DNA from: an uncultured Collinsella sp. | GTDB lineage: Bacteria; Actinomycetota; Coriobacteriia; Coriobacteriales; Coriobacteriaceae | Direction: 5' to 3' | DNA: 50,674 nucleotides | Assembly: GCA_902475475.1 (NCBI GenBank) | Contig: CABRZY010000001.1 | Coordinates: 1 to 50,674, forward strand | Shown: in pieces, positions 43,338 to 50,674 of the stretch | Layout of the letters: each line of letters opens with the position of its first letter | Position numbering within the stretch: position 1 is the stretch's first letter | The notes under the pieces: generated by a model | What the model was told of the DNA's origin: nothing | The model's input: only the letters and a program-made list of their open reading frames with translations | Databases searched by the model: none | Made by a program: the position numbers and the translations under genes

Positions 43338-44729
43338 ATGTTTATCGGAAGAACAGTGGAAATGTCCGAGCTCAATCGACTGTATGGCACGGGCTCCTTT
43401 GAGATGCCTGTGATTTACGGCCGCCGTCGCGTGGGTAAAACGCGCCTTATCACAGAGTTCATCCAAGGCAAGAAGGCTATTTACTTTCAAGCTCGTCGTA
43501 CCAATGCAGAGGCAAACCTGCACGGCTTTAGCCAGGCGATACTTGCGGGTTCGGTTGGTGCTGTAGGCGTGTCGTTTCGTAGCTTTGACGAGGCGTTCGA
43601 TGCATTAGCTACCATGGCTCGCACGGAACGTTTGATTGTCGTGATTGACGAGTATCCCTATCTCGCCCAATCGAATCCCGAAATCAGCTCGTTGCTGCAA
43701 GACAAGATCGATCACCTGTACAAAGAGACCAGGCTCATGCTGATCCTATGCGGCTCGTCTCTTTCGTTTATGGAGGAACAGGTGTTGGGCTACGAGAGCC
43801 CACTATACGGTAGGCGTACGGCCCAGTTTAAGATCATGCCGCTCGATTTTACGACGACCCTCGGGTTGTGGCAGAGCATGGGTCGCGAAGACGCTGCAGT
43901 TTGCTATGGCATGACGGGTGGCATTCCTGCATATATCGAGAAAGTCGATCCTGCCGCACCGCTCAAGGACAATATCAAACGTCTATTTCTTACTCCTACG
44001 GGCTATCTCTTTGAGGAGCCGAGTAACCTGCTGTTGCAAGAGTGCCGCAATCCCGAGCAATATGATGCGATCGTGCAAGCAATTGCTCGGGGGCGCTCGA
44101 GGATCTCGGAGATTGCGAGCTCTACGGGAATCCCTGCGAGCAACGTAAAGAGCTATGTGGATAAGCTGGCGTCGCTTGGGATTGTCGAGCGCGAGCTGCC
44201 CCTAAACGAGACGAGCAATAAGCGAGCCGTGTATCTGCTGAGCGACCAGATGTTTAGGTTCTGGTACAAGTTTGTGCCGCAGAACATTGGGCTGATTCAA
44301 AACGATATGGCCGAGATGGCGTATAAGCGCATTGAGCCGCACGTATCGGATTACATGGGTACGGTCTTTGAGCTTATATGCAGGCAATACGTGTACGAAC
44401 TCGCGCGCGCGGGCCAGCTCGATGTGGTTCCGGCGAGCGTCGGGCGCTGGTGGGGGACGGACAATCGCACACATACGCAGGAAGAAATCGACTTGATTGT
44501 TGACGATGGCGAGGGCGCTGCGCTGTTTGCGGAGTGCAAATGGCGCAATGAACCGGTTGGCGAGGATGTGCTGCAAAAGCTCGTGCACCGAAGCGAGCTC
44601 TTTAGACGGCAGCAAAAAAGCTATGCGATCTTCTCGAAGCGAGGCTTTACGCAAGGATGTCAGGATGCTGCGGCGAGCAGGGGAGATACCAAGCTGATTT
44701 CGTTTGCCGAGATGTGCGAGCGGAGATAA
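43338..44729 (+). CDS. ATPase (archaeal-type ATPase/DUF234) with C-terminal nuclease-like domain
   Basis: 463 residues. Walker A is GRRRVGKT (28-35) and Walker B LIVVIDEYPYL with D104-E105. A winged-helix follows near 255-290 (ISEIASSTGIPASNVKSYVD). The C-terminal DUF234-like part holds EEIDLIVDDG (near 380) and FAECKW (near 399), the D...E-x-K spacing of PD-(D/E)XK enzymes. Such ATPases are common in Coriobacteria, Bifidobacteria and Archaea; their role is unknown, with suggested links to mobile elements or defence. AAGGAAGG precedes the ATG. Confidence 0.88.
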   Translation: MFIGRTVEMSELNRLYGTGSFEMPVIYGRRRVGKTRLITEFIQGKKAIYFQARRTNAEANLHGFSQAILAGSVGAVGVSFRSFDEAFDALATMARTERLIVVIDEYPYLAQSNPEISSLLQDKIDHLYKETRLMLILCGSSLSFMEEQVLGYESPLYGRRTAQFKIMPLDFTTTLGLWQSMGREDAAVCYGMTGGIPAYIEKVDPAAPLKDNIKRLFLTPTGYLFEEPSNLLLQECRNPEQYDAIVQAIARGRSRISEIASSTGIPASNVKSYVDKLASLGIVERELPLNETSNKRAVYLLSDQMFRFWYKFVPQNIGLIQNDMAEMAYKRIEPHVSDYMGTVFELICRQYVYELARAGQLDVVPASVGRWWGTDNRTHTQEEIDLIVDDGEGAALFAECKWRNEPVGEDVLQKLVHRSELFRRQQKSYAIFSKRGFTQGCQDAAASRGDTKLISFAEMCERR

Positions 44730-44780
44730 CCAAGCGCGCTCTGATTTGATGCTCGGAATGGGTCGCGCTAAGGATGCCAA

Positions 44781-44887
44781 GCGTAAAACCTTCAATGAAA
44801 ATGGCGTAAAAACTACATCTGTCATGGCGTAAAAACTACATTGAAAGTAGCGTAAAATCAGCATTGAGAATGGCGTAATTTCGCATA
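44781..44887 (+). repeat. Five 23-bp iterons upstream of the second ATPase gene
   Basis: GCGTAA recurs at 44781, 44804, 44827, 44850 and 44873, exactly every 23 bp. The longer unit ATGGCGTAAAAACTACAT is perfect at 44801-44818 and 44824-44841 and degenerates outward on both sides. The array ends 28 bp before the ATG. This spacing, about two helical turns, is typical for cooperative protein binding. A remnant of the 47-bp palindrome (CTCGGAATGGGTCGCGCTAA) lies just upstream near 44752-44773. Confidence 0.88.
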
Positions 44888-44914
44888 TCGCATGATAGAG
44901 AGGGACGGCCGTCT

Positions 44915-46210
44915 ATGGATGCACCAAAGAGATTGACCCAAAAGGGATATAGGCCCCGGCTCATAGAGGAGCGCCTCGACACCCTTATGCGGGCGTTTGG
45001 CTGTGTGGAGATCAACGGCCCCAAATGGTGCGGCAAGACCTGGACGGCGCTCTCTCGCTCGGCGAGCGTCTCCAGGCTCGATGAGCCTGCGCAGCGTGCG
45101 GCGGCAGAGGTCGACCCAAGCCTGGCGCTCATCGGCGATGCGCCACACCTGGTCGATGAATGGCAGGAGGTGCCCGAGGTTTGGGATGCCGCCCGGCGTT
45201 TCGTGGACGCGAGCGGCAACGAACGGGGGACACTTTTGCTCACGGGCTCGACCGCGCTCAAAAGCGAGGAGCGCAGCCATGTTCGTCATTCCGGCACGGG
45301 TAGGATCGCCCGTCTGTCAATGCGCCCCATGGCCCTGTGTGAGTCGGGCGACGGCGAGCCGCTCGTGTCACTGGCAAGCCTCTTTAAGGGCGAGGATTTT
45401 GCCCCTCAGCGTCGCGAGAGCACGGTGGATGACGTCGCCCGCTGGTGCTGCAGGGGCGGTTGGCCTGCAAATCTTGGGCTTTCGGAAGATCTTGCGCGAG
45501 AGACGGCAAGCCAGTACGTGCACTCGGTGCTCGACGTCAACGTGCTGGACGAGGGCATGTCGTCCGAGCTTGCACACGGCCTTTTGCGAGCTCTTGCCAT
45601 GAACGAGAGCCAGGCTGTCACGTACAAGACGCTCGTAAAGGATGCCTCGTACGGTGAGGCGGGCCCCGACGAGAGGACCATCGCTGCGTACTTGGACCTC
45701 TTCAACAGGCTCAAGCTGACCGAGGACCTCTGCGGATGGGAGCCGCCCATGCGCTCGAAGGCCCGCGTTCGCGTGCGCCCCAAGCGCTACTTCTGTGACC
45801 CGTCACTTGCGGCGGCGTTGCTGGGGGCTACCCCTGAGCGGCTGCTTGGCGATATGCAAACGCTGGGGATGCTCTTTGAGAATCTCGTCCTGCGCGACGT
45901 GCGCGTGTTCCTTTCCACCTACGGCGGTGTCGACAACAGTGTCTATTATTTCCGAGATGAGAAGGGCCTTGAGGTCGATCTGATCGTTGAGCACGACGGG
46001 CGCTGGGGAGCCATCGAGGTCAAGCTGAGTGATGCGAAAGCAGACGATGGAGCGAGAAATCTCAAGGCGCTGGAGAGGAAAGTGCTCTCCAATCCTGCCG
46101 CCCAGAATGCCGCGCCGGCGTTTTTGGCGGTCGTGGTTGGAAAGGGGAGTATTGCCTACACACGCGACGACGGCGTGGCGGTGATTCCCATGGCGGCACT
46201 TGGGGCGTAG
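44915..46210 (+). CDS. DUF4143-type AAA ATPase with nuclease-like C-terminus
   Basis: 431 residues. Walker A is GPKWCGKT (35-42). A Walker B-like segment is PHLVDEWQEVP. The segment TGSTALKSEE lies at the sensor position of the AAA/DUF4143 family. The C-terminal DUF4143 domain includes EVDLIVEHDGRWGAIEVKLS (352 onward), again with D...E-x-K. The ATP-binding lysine is intact. The family is abundant but not functionally defined. Start fixed at ATG 44915 after GAGAGGG. It differs in sequence from the first ATPase but shares its plan: special DNA repeats upstream, nuclease-like fold at the C-terminus. Confidence 0.88.
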   Translation: MDAPKRLTQKGYRPRLIEERLDTLMRAFGCVEINGPKWCGKTWTALSRSASVSRLDEPAQRAAAEVDPSLALIGDAPHLVDEWQEVPEVWDAARRFVDASGNERGTLLLTGSTALKSEERSHVRHSGTGRIARLSMRPMALCESGDGEPLVSLASLFKGEDFAPQRRESTVDDVARWCCRGGWPANLGLSEDLARETASQYVHSVLDVNVLDEGMSSELAHGLLRALAMNESQAVTYKTLVKDASYGEAGPDERTIAAYLDLFNRLKLTEDLCGWEPPMRSKARVRVRPKRYFCDPSLAAALLGATPERLLGDMQTLGMLFENLVLRDVRVFLSTYGGVDNSVYYFRDEKGLEVDLIVEHDGRWGAIEVKLSDAKADDGARNLKALERKVLSNPAAQNAAPAFLAVVVGKGSIAYTRDDGVAVIPMAALGA

Positions 46211-46458
46211 TGGTTTTGCGGGCGTGCCGTGCTTCCTTTACCGAAAATCCATTTGGTAAACCAGATGCTCGCGGATAGAATAAAGTTGACGGCAGCCCAA
46301 GTGGTGAAGAGCTGGGCAGCGCCGTTGCTTGGTCAAGAGGTCAGTGCCTTAATGGCAGCGACTTGTTATGCTTCGAATGCTGCTTGAGTGCCTCGGAAAG
46401 TTCGATAAGCGCCGTGAAGAGCGAGACCAAAGCAACCAAGAGCTCTACGAGCTCTGAT

Positions 46459-46505
46459 GGGCCCGGGATGACCGCTGATTCAAGTCACCGGGCCCAAATC
46501 TTTTT
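46459..46505 (+). terminator. Terminator in the 46.2-46.7 kb gap
   Basis: GGGCCCGG pairs with CCGGGCCC (46488-46495) around a 21-base loop and is followed by AAATCTTTTT. It would stop transcripts from the DUF4143 gene. The rest of the gap (46211-46667) shows no convincing gene; a short minus-strand peptide-like frame without a start codon lies at 46341-46457. Confidence 0.7.
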
Positions 46506-46667
46506 CATGCATTTGAATAGAGCGGGCGATTCTCTTGGGGCCGTCTGCATGGCGTGCGACCAGCGCATGGTATTGCGCCCCGCTTTCATGTCCGCACGGG
46601 CGCCTATCCTTACGGCAATGTAGCCGCCTATGTAGCAAGCGGCAGTTGACGGAGAAAGGCCCTGACC

Positions 46668-47366
46668 GTGCCAGACAAAAAGACGCCGGATATTTCGGCC
46701 ATCGATACGACGAACTTTGCGCGCCAGATTGTACTGGACTTTGAGTTTGCGCCGGTGCCAAAGCAGCGCCAGCGCCGTGGACTGCGCAACGAGATTATCG
46801 AGGTCGGCGCCGTCAAGCTCGATTACCACGGCAACGTTATGGGCGAGTTCTCGCAGTTTGTGCAGACAGAATTTACCGAAGGCGTTGCGTTCCCCGTCCG
46901 CGAGTTCACAGGGATATCGGCCGTGGACACCGCGATGGCCGATCCGCTCTACATGGTGATCAAAAGGCTCAGCGATTGGATCGGTCGCTACTCCGCCCGG
47001 GTGGTTTGCTGGAGTGGGACGGACCGGCGACAGCTTTTGACCGAGTGCCAGGCAAAGCACATCGACCTTTCCGCATTTCCTACGGACTGGGCCGACCTGC
47101 AGGCGTTTTATACTTCGATCATGGACGTGGGCAGCCACGGGTGCGTCTCTTTGAGTGACGCGGCGACGTGGCTTGGCATCGAGTTCGACGATTCGACGGG
47201 TCACGCCCACAGCGCCCTAGCCGATGCACGCGTGACCTCCAAGTTGCTCGGGCGGGTGATGGACGGGGACTACCGCGTGAGCCTGTGCGCCCAGGAAGTC
47301 CGCCAACGGTGGGGGGGATGGGCGAGCGACCCCAGACGCGCCTTTCCAGTAAGTGCCCCGAGCTGA
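46668..47366 (+). CDS. DEDDh-type 3'-5' exonuclease (possible frameshift near the end)
   Basis: 232 residues from GTG 46668 (GGAGAAAGG upstream). Exonuclease motif I is LDFEFAP (Asp24, Glu26) and motif III is HAHSALADAR, with the H and D of the DEDDh type (proofreading/RNase T-like fold). Substrate DNA or RNA is not known. A run of seven G at 47311-47317 lies 50 bp before the stop. If the frame slips there by -1, the protein instead continues with MGERPQTRLSSKCPELNDLL and ends at 47404, a more natural helical tail. So a sequencing error, slippage or a real shift are all possible. Confidence 0.82.
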   Translation: MPDKKTPDISAIDTTNFARQIVLDFEFAPVPKQRQRRGLRNEIIEVGAVKLDYHGNVMGEFSQFVQTEFTEGVAFPVREFTGISAVDTAMADPLYMVIKRLSDWIGRYSARVVCWSGTDRRQLLTECQAKHIDLSAFPTDWADLQAFYTSIMDVGSHGCVSLSDAATWLGIEFDDSTGHAHSALADARVTSKLLGRVMDGDYRVSLCAQEVRQRWGGWASDPRRAFPVSAPS

Positions 47367-47566
47367 ACGACCTGCTGCTGAAGCTGAAGGCGGAGGGAAG
47401 GTAGGGGGGCGGACATCATTGTCGTTTTCGCCTGCGAAGAAGGAATCAATTAACTACAAAGTGCGGATGGCTTCTAGTGAAGACTTAACCACCAGATTAT
47501 GAAAGGGTTATCGGGCCATTGGGATTGCAGTGTTCGCCCGTCGCAAGACGTTGCTCGTTCAAATTG

Positions 47567-47608
47567 GGACGCTCCGCATCCGATGAAATGGTTGATGCGG
47601 AACGTTCC
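47567..47608 (-). terminator. Hairpin after hsdR
   Basis: TCCGCATC pairs with GATGCGGA, extended with one bulge to ACG/CGT and GG/CC. It lies 22 bp past the hsdR stop on the minus strand. The T-run is weak (AATTT), so termination is only probable. Confidence 0.4.
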
Positions 47609-47629
47609 TAGAGACCTGTCTTCTCTTGC

Positions 47630-50542
47630 CTAATAGTAGAGTTCGATATACGAATACGCCTTATCAAAAAGAGCCTGGTCTTTGAGCTTGTAGCGCATCC
47701 ATAGAATGGCACGGAGCTGTTTTTTAACCTCTTTCACGCCAGCCGTGGTAGCTTGCCAGCCGTCGAAGCGAGTTATCTTAACGATCTCGTCAATGTCATT
47801 GACGATGTTCTCGACGATGATAGGCGTGTCGCCGTTCTTGATGCCGTTAAAGAGCTCAGTAAGAGCAGCCTTTCCCTTGTCCTCCTCTTCCTCGGGCACG
47901 ACTTCCTTTTCGGCGGCTCGTGCTTCTTTGGCGAGGTCGATGAGCATCTTGAGGAACTCGACGCTGTTGATGAGACCTTGCTCGTGACGTTCCCTCAGGT
48001 CCTCCAGGCGCTCGCCGAGCTTCTGGAACTTGCCATTCTTATCGTGTCTGCGGATTCGGGCGACGAGATCTATCTCCAGCTTACGCGTGATTTTCTCGGT
48101 ATTGCTCTTGTCGTTGATGAAGTGCTCGATCATGTCCTCGTCGAGTTCAAGGATGTCGTCATCGTCTCGGACTCTCTCGACGGTGATGTTCTCGTGCACG
48201 AGCTCGATTGTCTTGGGCCCGAGCGCTGCCCAGATGAGCTTCCCGCGATTGTCTACCGGTCTCACGGAATCGTAGACCTGCGAGAGCCAGATGAAATCGG
48301 GCTTGTAGGGATTGAGACATGGGTCGGGCGAAAGCGCTTCCCACGCTCTGTTCAAGACCGAGAAGTCGGCCCCGAACTGGTCTTTCACCTTTGTCGTTGG
48401 CAGGCATTGCTGGGCTTCGAGAAGGGATTCCCAATCTGCACTGCGGCGATCTTTGACCGTTGAGAAGTACTCGAGGCAGTAATGCATGAGTCTGGGCAGT
48501 TCGGCCTTTACCTCGTCGATGTTGGTTATAACCTTCTGCACCTCGGCCTCGTCGAAGTGCAGGGACTTGGCGACGTTGTCGAAGAGGCCGATATAGTCGA
48601 CAATGAGACCGAATGTCTTCTTGTCGTTGTAGACGCGGTTGGTTCGACAGATTGCCTGCAATAGCGTGTGGTCGCGTAAGGGCTTGTCAAGGTACTGAGC
48701 TTGCAGGATGGGTGCATCGAACCCCGTGAGCAGCTTCGCAGTGACGATGAGAATCTTGAGCGGATCGTCCGGGTCGCGGAAACGGTCAAGGAGCTTTTCC
48801 TCGGCATCGCGATCGCGACGATATGCCTTGTACCGGTCCTCCTTGTCGTTGTTCGTGTCCATGACGATGGTGACTGCATCAGCGTCCAAGAGCTTGTCGA
48901 GCTCCTCTTTATACAGCAAGCAGCACTCTCGGTCGTAGCAGACTACTTGCGCCTTGAAGCCGTCGGGCTCAACCTTCGATTTGAAGTGTTTGGCAATGTG
49001 TTCACACACCTTGTGAATGCGGTCGGGGGCCTTCATGACGGACTCGATCTTGACGCGCCTGGTGAGTTCCGCCTTGTCCTCTTTGCTGAGGTCTCGGGTC
49101 ATTTCGTCAAAGGCGGCGTTCACGACCTCTTGGTTGACGTGGAGCTCGACGGGAACGGTTTCAAAATGGAGTGGCAATGTGGCGTGGTCGCGGATGGAGT
49201 CGGCGAAGGAATAGCGGCTCATGTAGCCGGACTTGTCCTCTTTGGCACCGAAGGTGTGGAACGTGTTCTTGTCTGTTCGGTTGATGGGCGTGCCGGTCAA
49301 GCCGAAGAAGAAGGCGTTTGGCAAGGCGAGGCGCATCTTCTCGCCGAGGTCGCCCTCTTGGGTGCGGTGCGCCTCGTCGACCATGAGGATGATGTTCTCG
49401 CGCTCGTTGAGCGTCCCCGCAACCTCGCCGAATTTGAAGATGGTGGTGATGAGGATCTTTCTCATGTCCTGCTTGAAGAAGGACTCAAGCTCCTCCTTGC
49501 TGCCGGCGCTTGCGAGGTTGGGGATATCGGATGCGTTGAAGGTCCCCGTGATCTGGGTCTCAAGGTCGATTCGGTCATCCACGATGACGACGGTCGGGTT
49601 CTTGAGTTCAGGGACCATGCGCAGCTTCTGGGCGGCGAATACCATGAGCAGTGACTTTCCTGAGCCCTGGAAATGCCAAATGAGGCCACGCTTCGGGTAT
49701 CCTGCGCGGACGCGGTCCACGATGAGATTCGCGCCCTCGAACTGTTGGTAGCGACAGATCAGCTTGATGCGTCGATGCTTCTTGTCGGTGGCGAAGAGCG
49801 TGAAGAACTGGAAGATGTCCATGACGTTCGTGGGGGTTAGCATGGACGCCATGCTTCTCTTAACGTCGGCAAGTGTGCCCTCGCTCTTCTTGTCGCCCTC
49901 ATGCCAGGGTCCCCACATCTCGGGAGGCATGTTCACCGACCCGTAGCGATAGCATTTTCCTTCGCTGGCGAAGTTGATGGCGCTACAGACGAACATCTGC
50001 GGGATGCTCTTCTCATATTTAGCGATGTCGCCAGCGCCGTCGAGCCAGGTTATCGAATCGCGCACCGGCGTCTTGAACTCGCCGATGACGAGCGGAAATC
50101 CATTGACAAGAAGGACGAGGTCGAGGCGCTTGCCGCCCTGCTCCTGGGGGTAGACCCACTGGTTGGTGACGATGTACTCGTTTTTGTCAAGATCGCCGTC
50201 CGCCGCCGTGCCAAAGAAGCGGATGGGGACCATGCGGCCGTCTTTGCCGTAGGGGAATGAGTTCTCCTCGATGACGAGCTTTTTGAACCGCTCGTTGGTG
50301 GAGACCAGGTTCTGCGGACTTGTGGACTGAATGAGGGCCCTGAGTCGGTAGATGATCTCGTCGGCGCGATCGGGGTCTTCTGCGATCTCCGGGTTAAGCC
50401 TGATGAGGGCGTCCTTGACCATGGGCTCGACCATGACGTCGGCATGGCGGCGCGGGAGGTCTTCGGCAGCCACGTATCTCCAGCCAAGGCTGGCAAGCGC
50501 CTCGACGCTCATTTGCTCGATGGTGTTGTCCTCGTTAAACAT
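47630..50542 (-). CDS. hsdR: Type I restriction enzyme R subunit
   Basis: 970 residues, typical for HsdR, the ATP-driven translocase and nuclease. The N-terminal PD-(D/E)XK nuclease has LDLVLLVNGFPLVIGEFKTP (Asp about 141, Glu-x-Lys about 155-157). Walker A is QGSGKS near 294, the DEAH box MVDEAHR near 387, motif V TAKLLTGFDAP, and motif VI QAICRTNR. The C-terminal helical region would bind HsdM. The ATG overlaps the hsdS stop by a few bases (ATGTTTAA), so hsdS and hsdR are translationally coupled. The methylase hsdM is presumably beyond the right edge. Confidence 0.96.
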   Translation of the reverse strand: MFNEDNTIEQMSVEALASLGWRYVAAEDLPRRHADVMVEPMVKDALIRLNPEIAEDPDRADEIIYRLRALIQSTSPQNLVSTNERFKKLVIEENSFPYGKDGRMVPIRFFGTAADGDLDKNEYIVTNQWVYPQEQGGKRLDLVLLVNGFPLVIGEFKTPVRDSITWLDGAGDIAKYEKSIPQMFVCSAINFASEGKCYRYGSVNMPPEMWGPWHEGDKKSEGTLADVKRSMASMLTPTNVMDIFQFFTLFATDKKHRRIKLICRYQQFEGANLIVDRVRAGYPKRGLIWHFQGSGKSLLMVFAAQKLRMVPELKNPTVVIVDDRIDLETQITGTFNASDIPNLASAGSKEELESFFKQDMRKILITTIFKFGEVAGTLNERENIILMVDEAHRTQEGDLGEKMRLALPNAFFFGLTGTPINRTDKNTFHTFGAKEDKSGYMSRYSFADSIRDHATLPLHFETVPVELHVNQEVVNAAFDEMTRDLSKEDKAELTRRVKIESVMKAPDRIHKVCEHIAKHFKSKVEPDGFKAQVVCYDRECCLLYKEELDKLLDADAVTIVMDTNNDKEDRYKAYRRDRDAEEKLLDRFRDPDDPLKILIVTAKLLTGFDAPILQAQYLDKPLRDHTLLQAICRTNRVYNDKKTFGLIVDYIGLFDNVAKSLHFDEAEVQKVITNIDEVKAELPRLMHYCLEYFSTVKDRRSADWESLLEAQQCLPTTKVKDQFGADFSVLNRAWEALSPDPCLNPYKPDFIWLSQVYDSVRPVDNRGKLIWAALGPKTIELVHENITVERVRDDDDILELDEDMIEHFINDKSNTEKITRKLEIDLVARIRRHDKNGKFQKLGERLEDLRERHEQGLINSVEFLKMLIDLAKEARAAEKEVVPEEEEDKGKAALTELFNGIKNGDTPIIVENIVNDIDEIVKITRFDGWQATTAGVKEVKKQLRAILWMRYKLKDQALFDKAYSYIELYY

Positions 50543-50674
50543 CTCCGAGTCCTAACTCCTGGTTCAAAATTTTCTTCGTTGTCGCATTCAATTCGTCGAG
50601 TGCCTGCTGTACGGCAAATTTCGATTTGTCGACCGAGGTAGCAAAGTCGGCGAACTCCTGTTGAAGAGGGAGCG
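50535..50674 (-). CDS. hsdS: Type I restriction specificity subunit, C-terminal end (partial)
   Basis: On the minus strand the last 45 residues are visible: LPLQQEFADFATSVDKSK, then FAVQQALDELNATTKKIL, ending LGLGDV. The pattern LQQxFADFxxxVDKSKxxVQ is characteristic of the conserved coiled-coil at the end of HsdS, which binds HsdM. The stop TAA (50535-50537) lies inside the start of hsdR. The target recognition domains are outside the window. Confidence 0.88.
   Translation of the reverse strand, partial: LPLQQEFADFATSVDKSKFAVQQALDELNATTKKILNQELGLGDV

Noticed and set aside
46363..46623. 86-residue plus-strand frame in the gap before the exonuclease
   Set aside because: Ser/Ala-rich, spans the terminator at 46459-46505, no ribosome site and no family resemblance.

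Overview
The window looks like a chromosomal segment of a gut Coriobacteriia actinobacterium, most likely Collinsella or a close relative. That inference rests on roughly 60 % GC, a FabK-type (not FabI) fatty acid operon with a fused AccD-AccA, TTG/GTG starts on ribosomal genes, an anaerobic molybdo-enzyme purine cluster, and many short dispersed hairpin repeats. The genus was not tested by database search.

Layout. 1-0.85 kb: 3' end of a secreted or surface-type protein. 1.2-4.7 kb: the str operon (rpsL, rpsG, fusA) followed directly by rpsJ, with no tuf. 4.8-14.9 kb: biotin ligase (minus strand), divergent from a complete type II fatty acid operon (fabH, acpP, fabK, fabD, fabG, fabF, accB, fabZ, accC, accDA). 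The ligase would biotinylate AccB, and two 18-bp direct repeats between the divergent genes look like a shared operator. 15-18.2 kb: an orphan PTS EIIC, a CDF metal exporter with Mn-type metal residues, and a histidine phosphatase. 18.2-18.4 kb: a DNA element with perfect 49-bp inverted arms. 18.6-24.5 kb: the rest of the S10 operon and the start of spc (rplC to rplX), about 14 kb from rpsJ.

24.5-31.5 kb: short repeats, a Gfo/Idh/MocA oxidoreductase with its DeoR-family regulator, an RluA-type pseudouridine synthase, a long U32/DUF3656 protein, RidA, and a YheO-like regulator. 31.8-41.2 kb: a purine cluster (NCS2 permease, SsnA, YgfK, a four-cluster ferredoxin, and an XdhD-type molybdenum hydroxylase). 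It parallels the E. coli ygfK/ssnA/xdhD region, and the YheO-like regulator is transcribed divergently from it.

41.3-50.7 kb is an accessory, defence-like region. It holds a 62-bp-period array of seven 47-bp imperfect palindromes, with two more copies beyond the next gene. It also holds an AbiEi-like wHTH/PD-(D/E)XK protein, an ATPase/DUF234 gene behind a 23-bp-arm palindrome, and a DUF4143 ATPase gene behind five 23-bp iterons. A DEDDh exonuclease with a G7 run near its 3' end follows, then a type I restriction system (hsdR and the end of hsdS) running off the right edge. The repeat architecture of this region and the 49-bp inverted repeat are the least explained features of the window.
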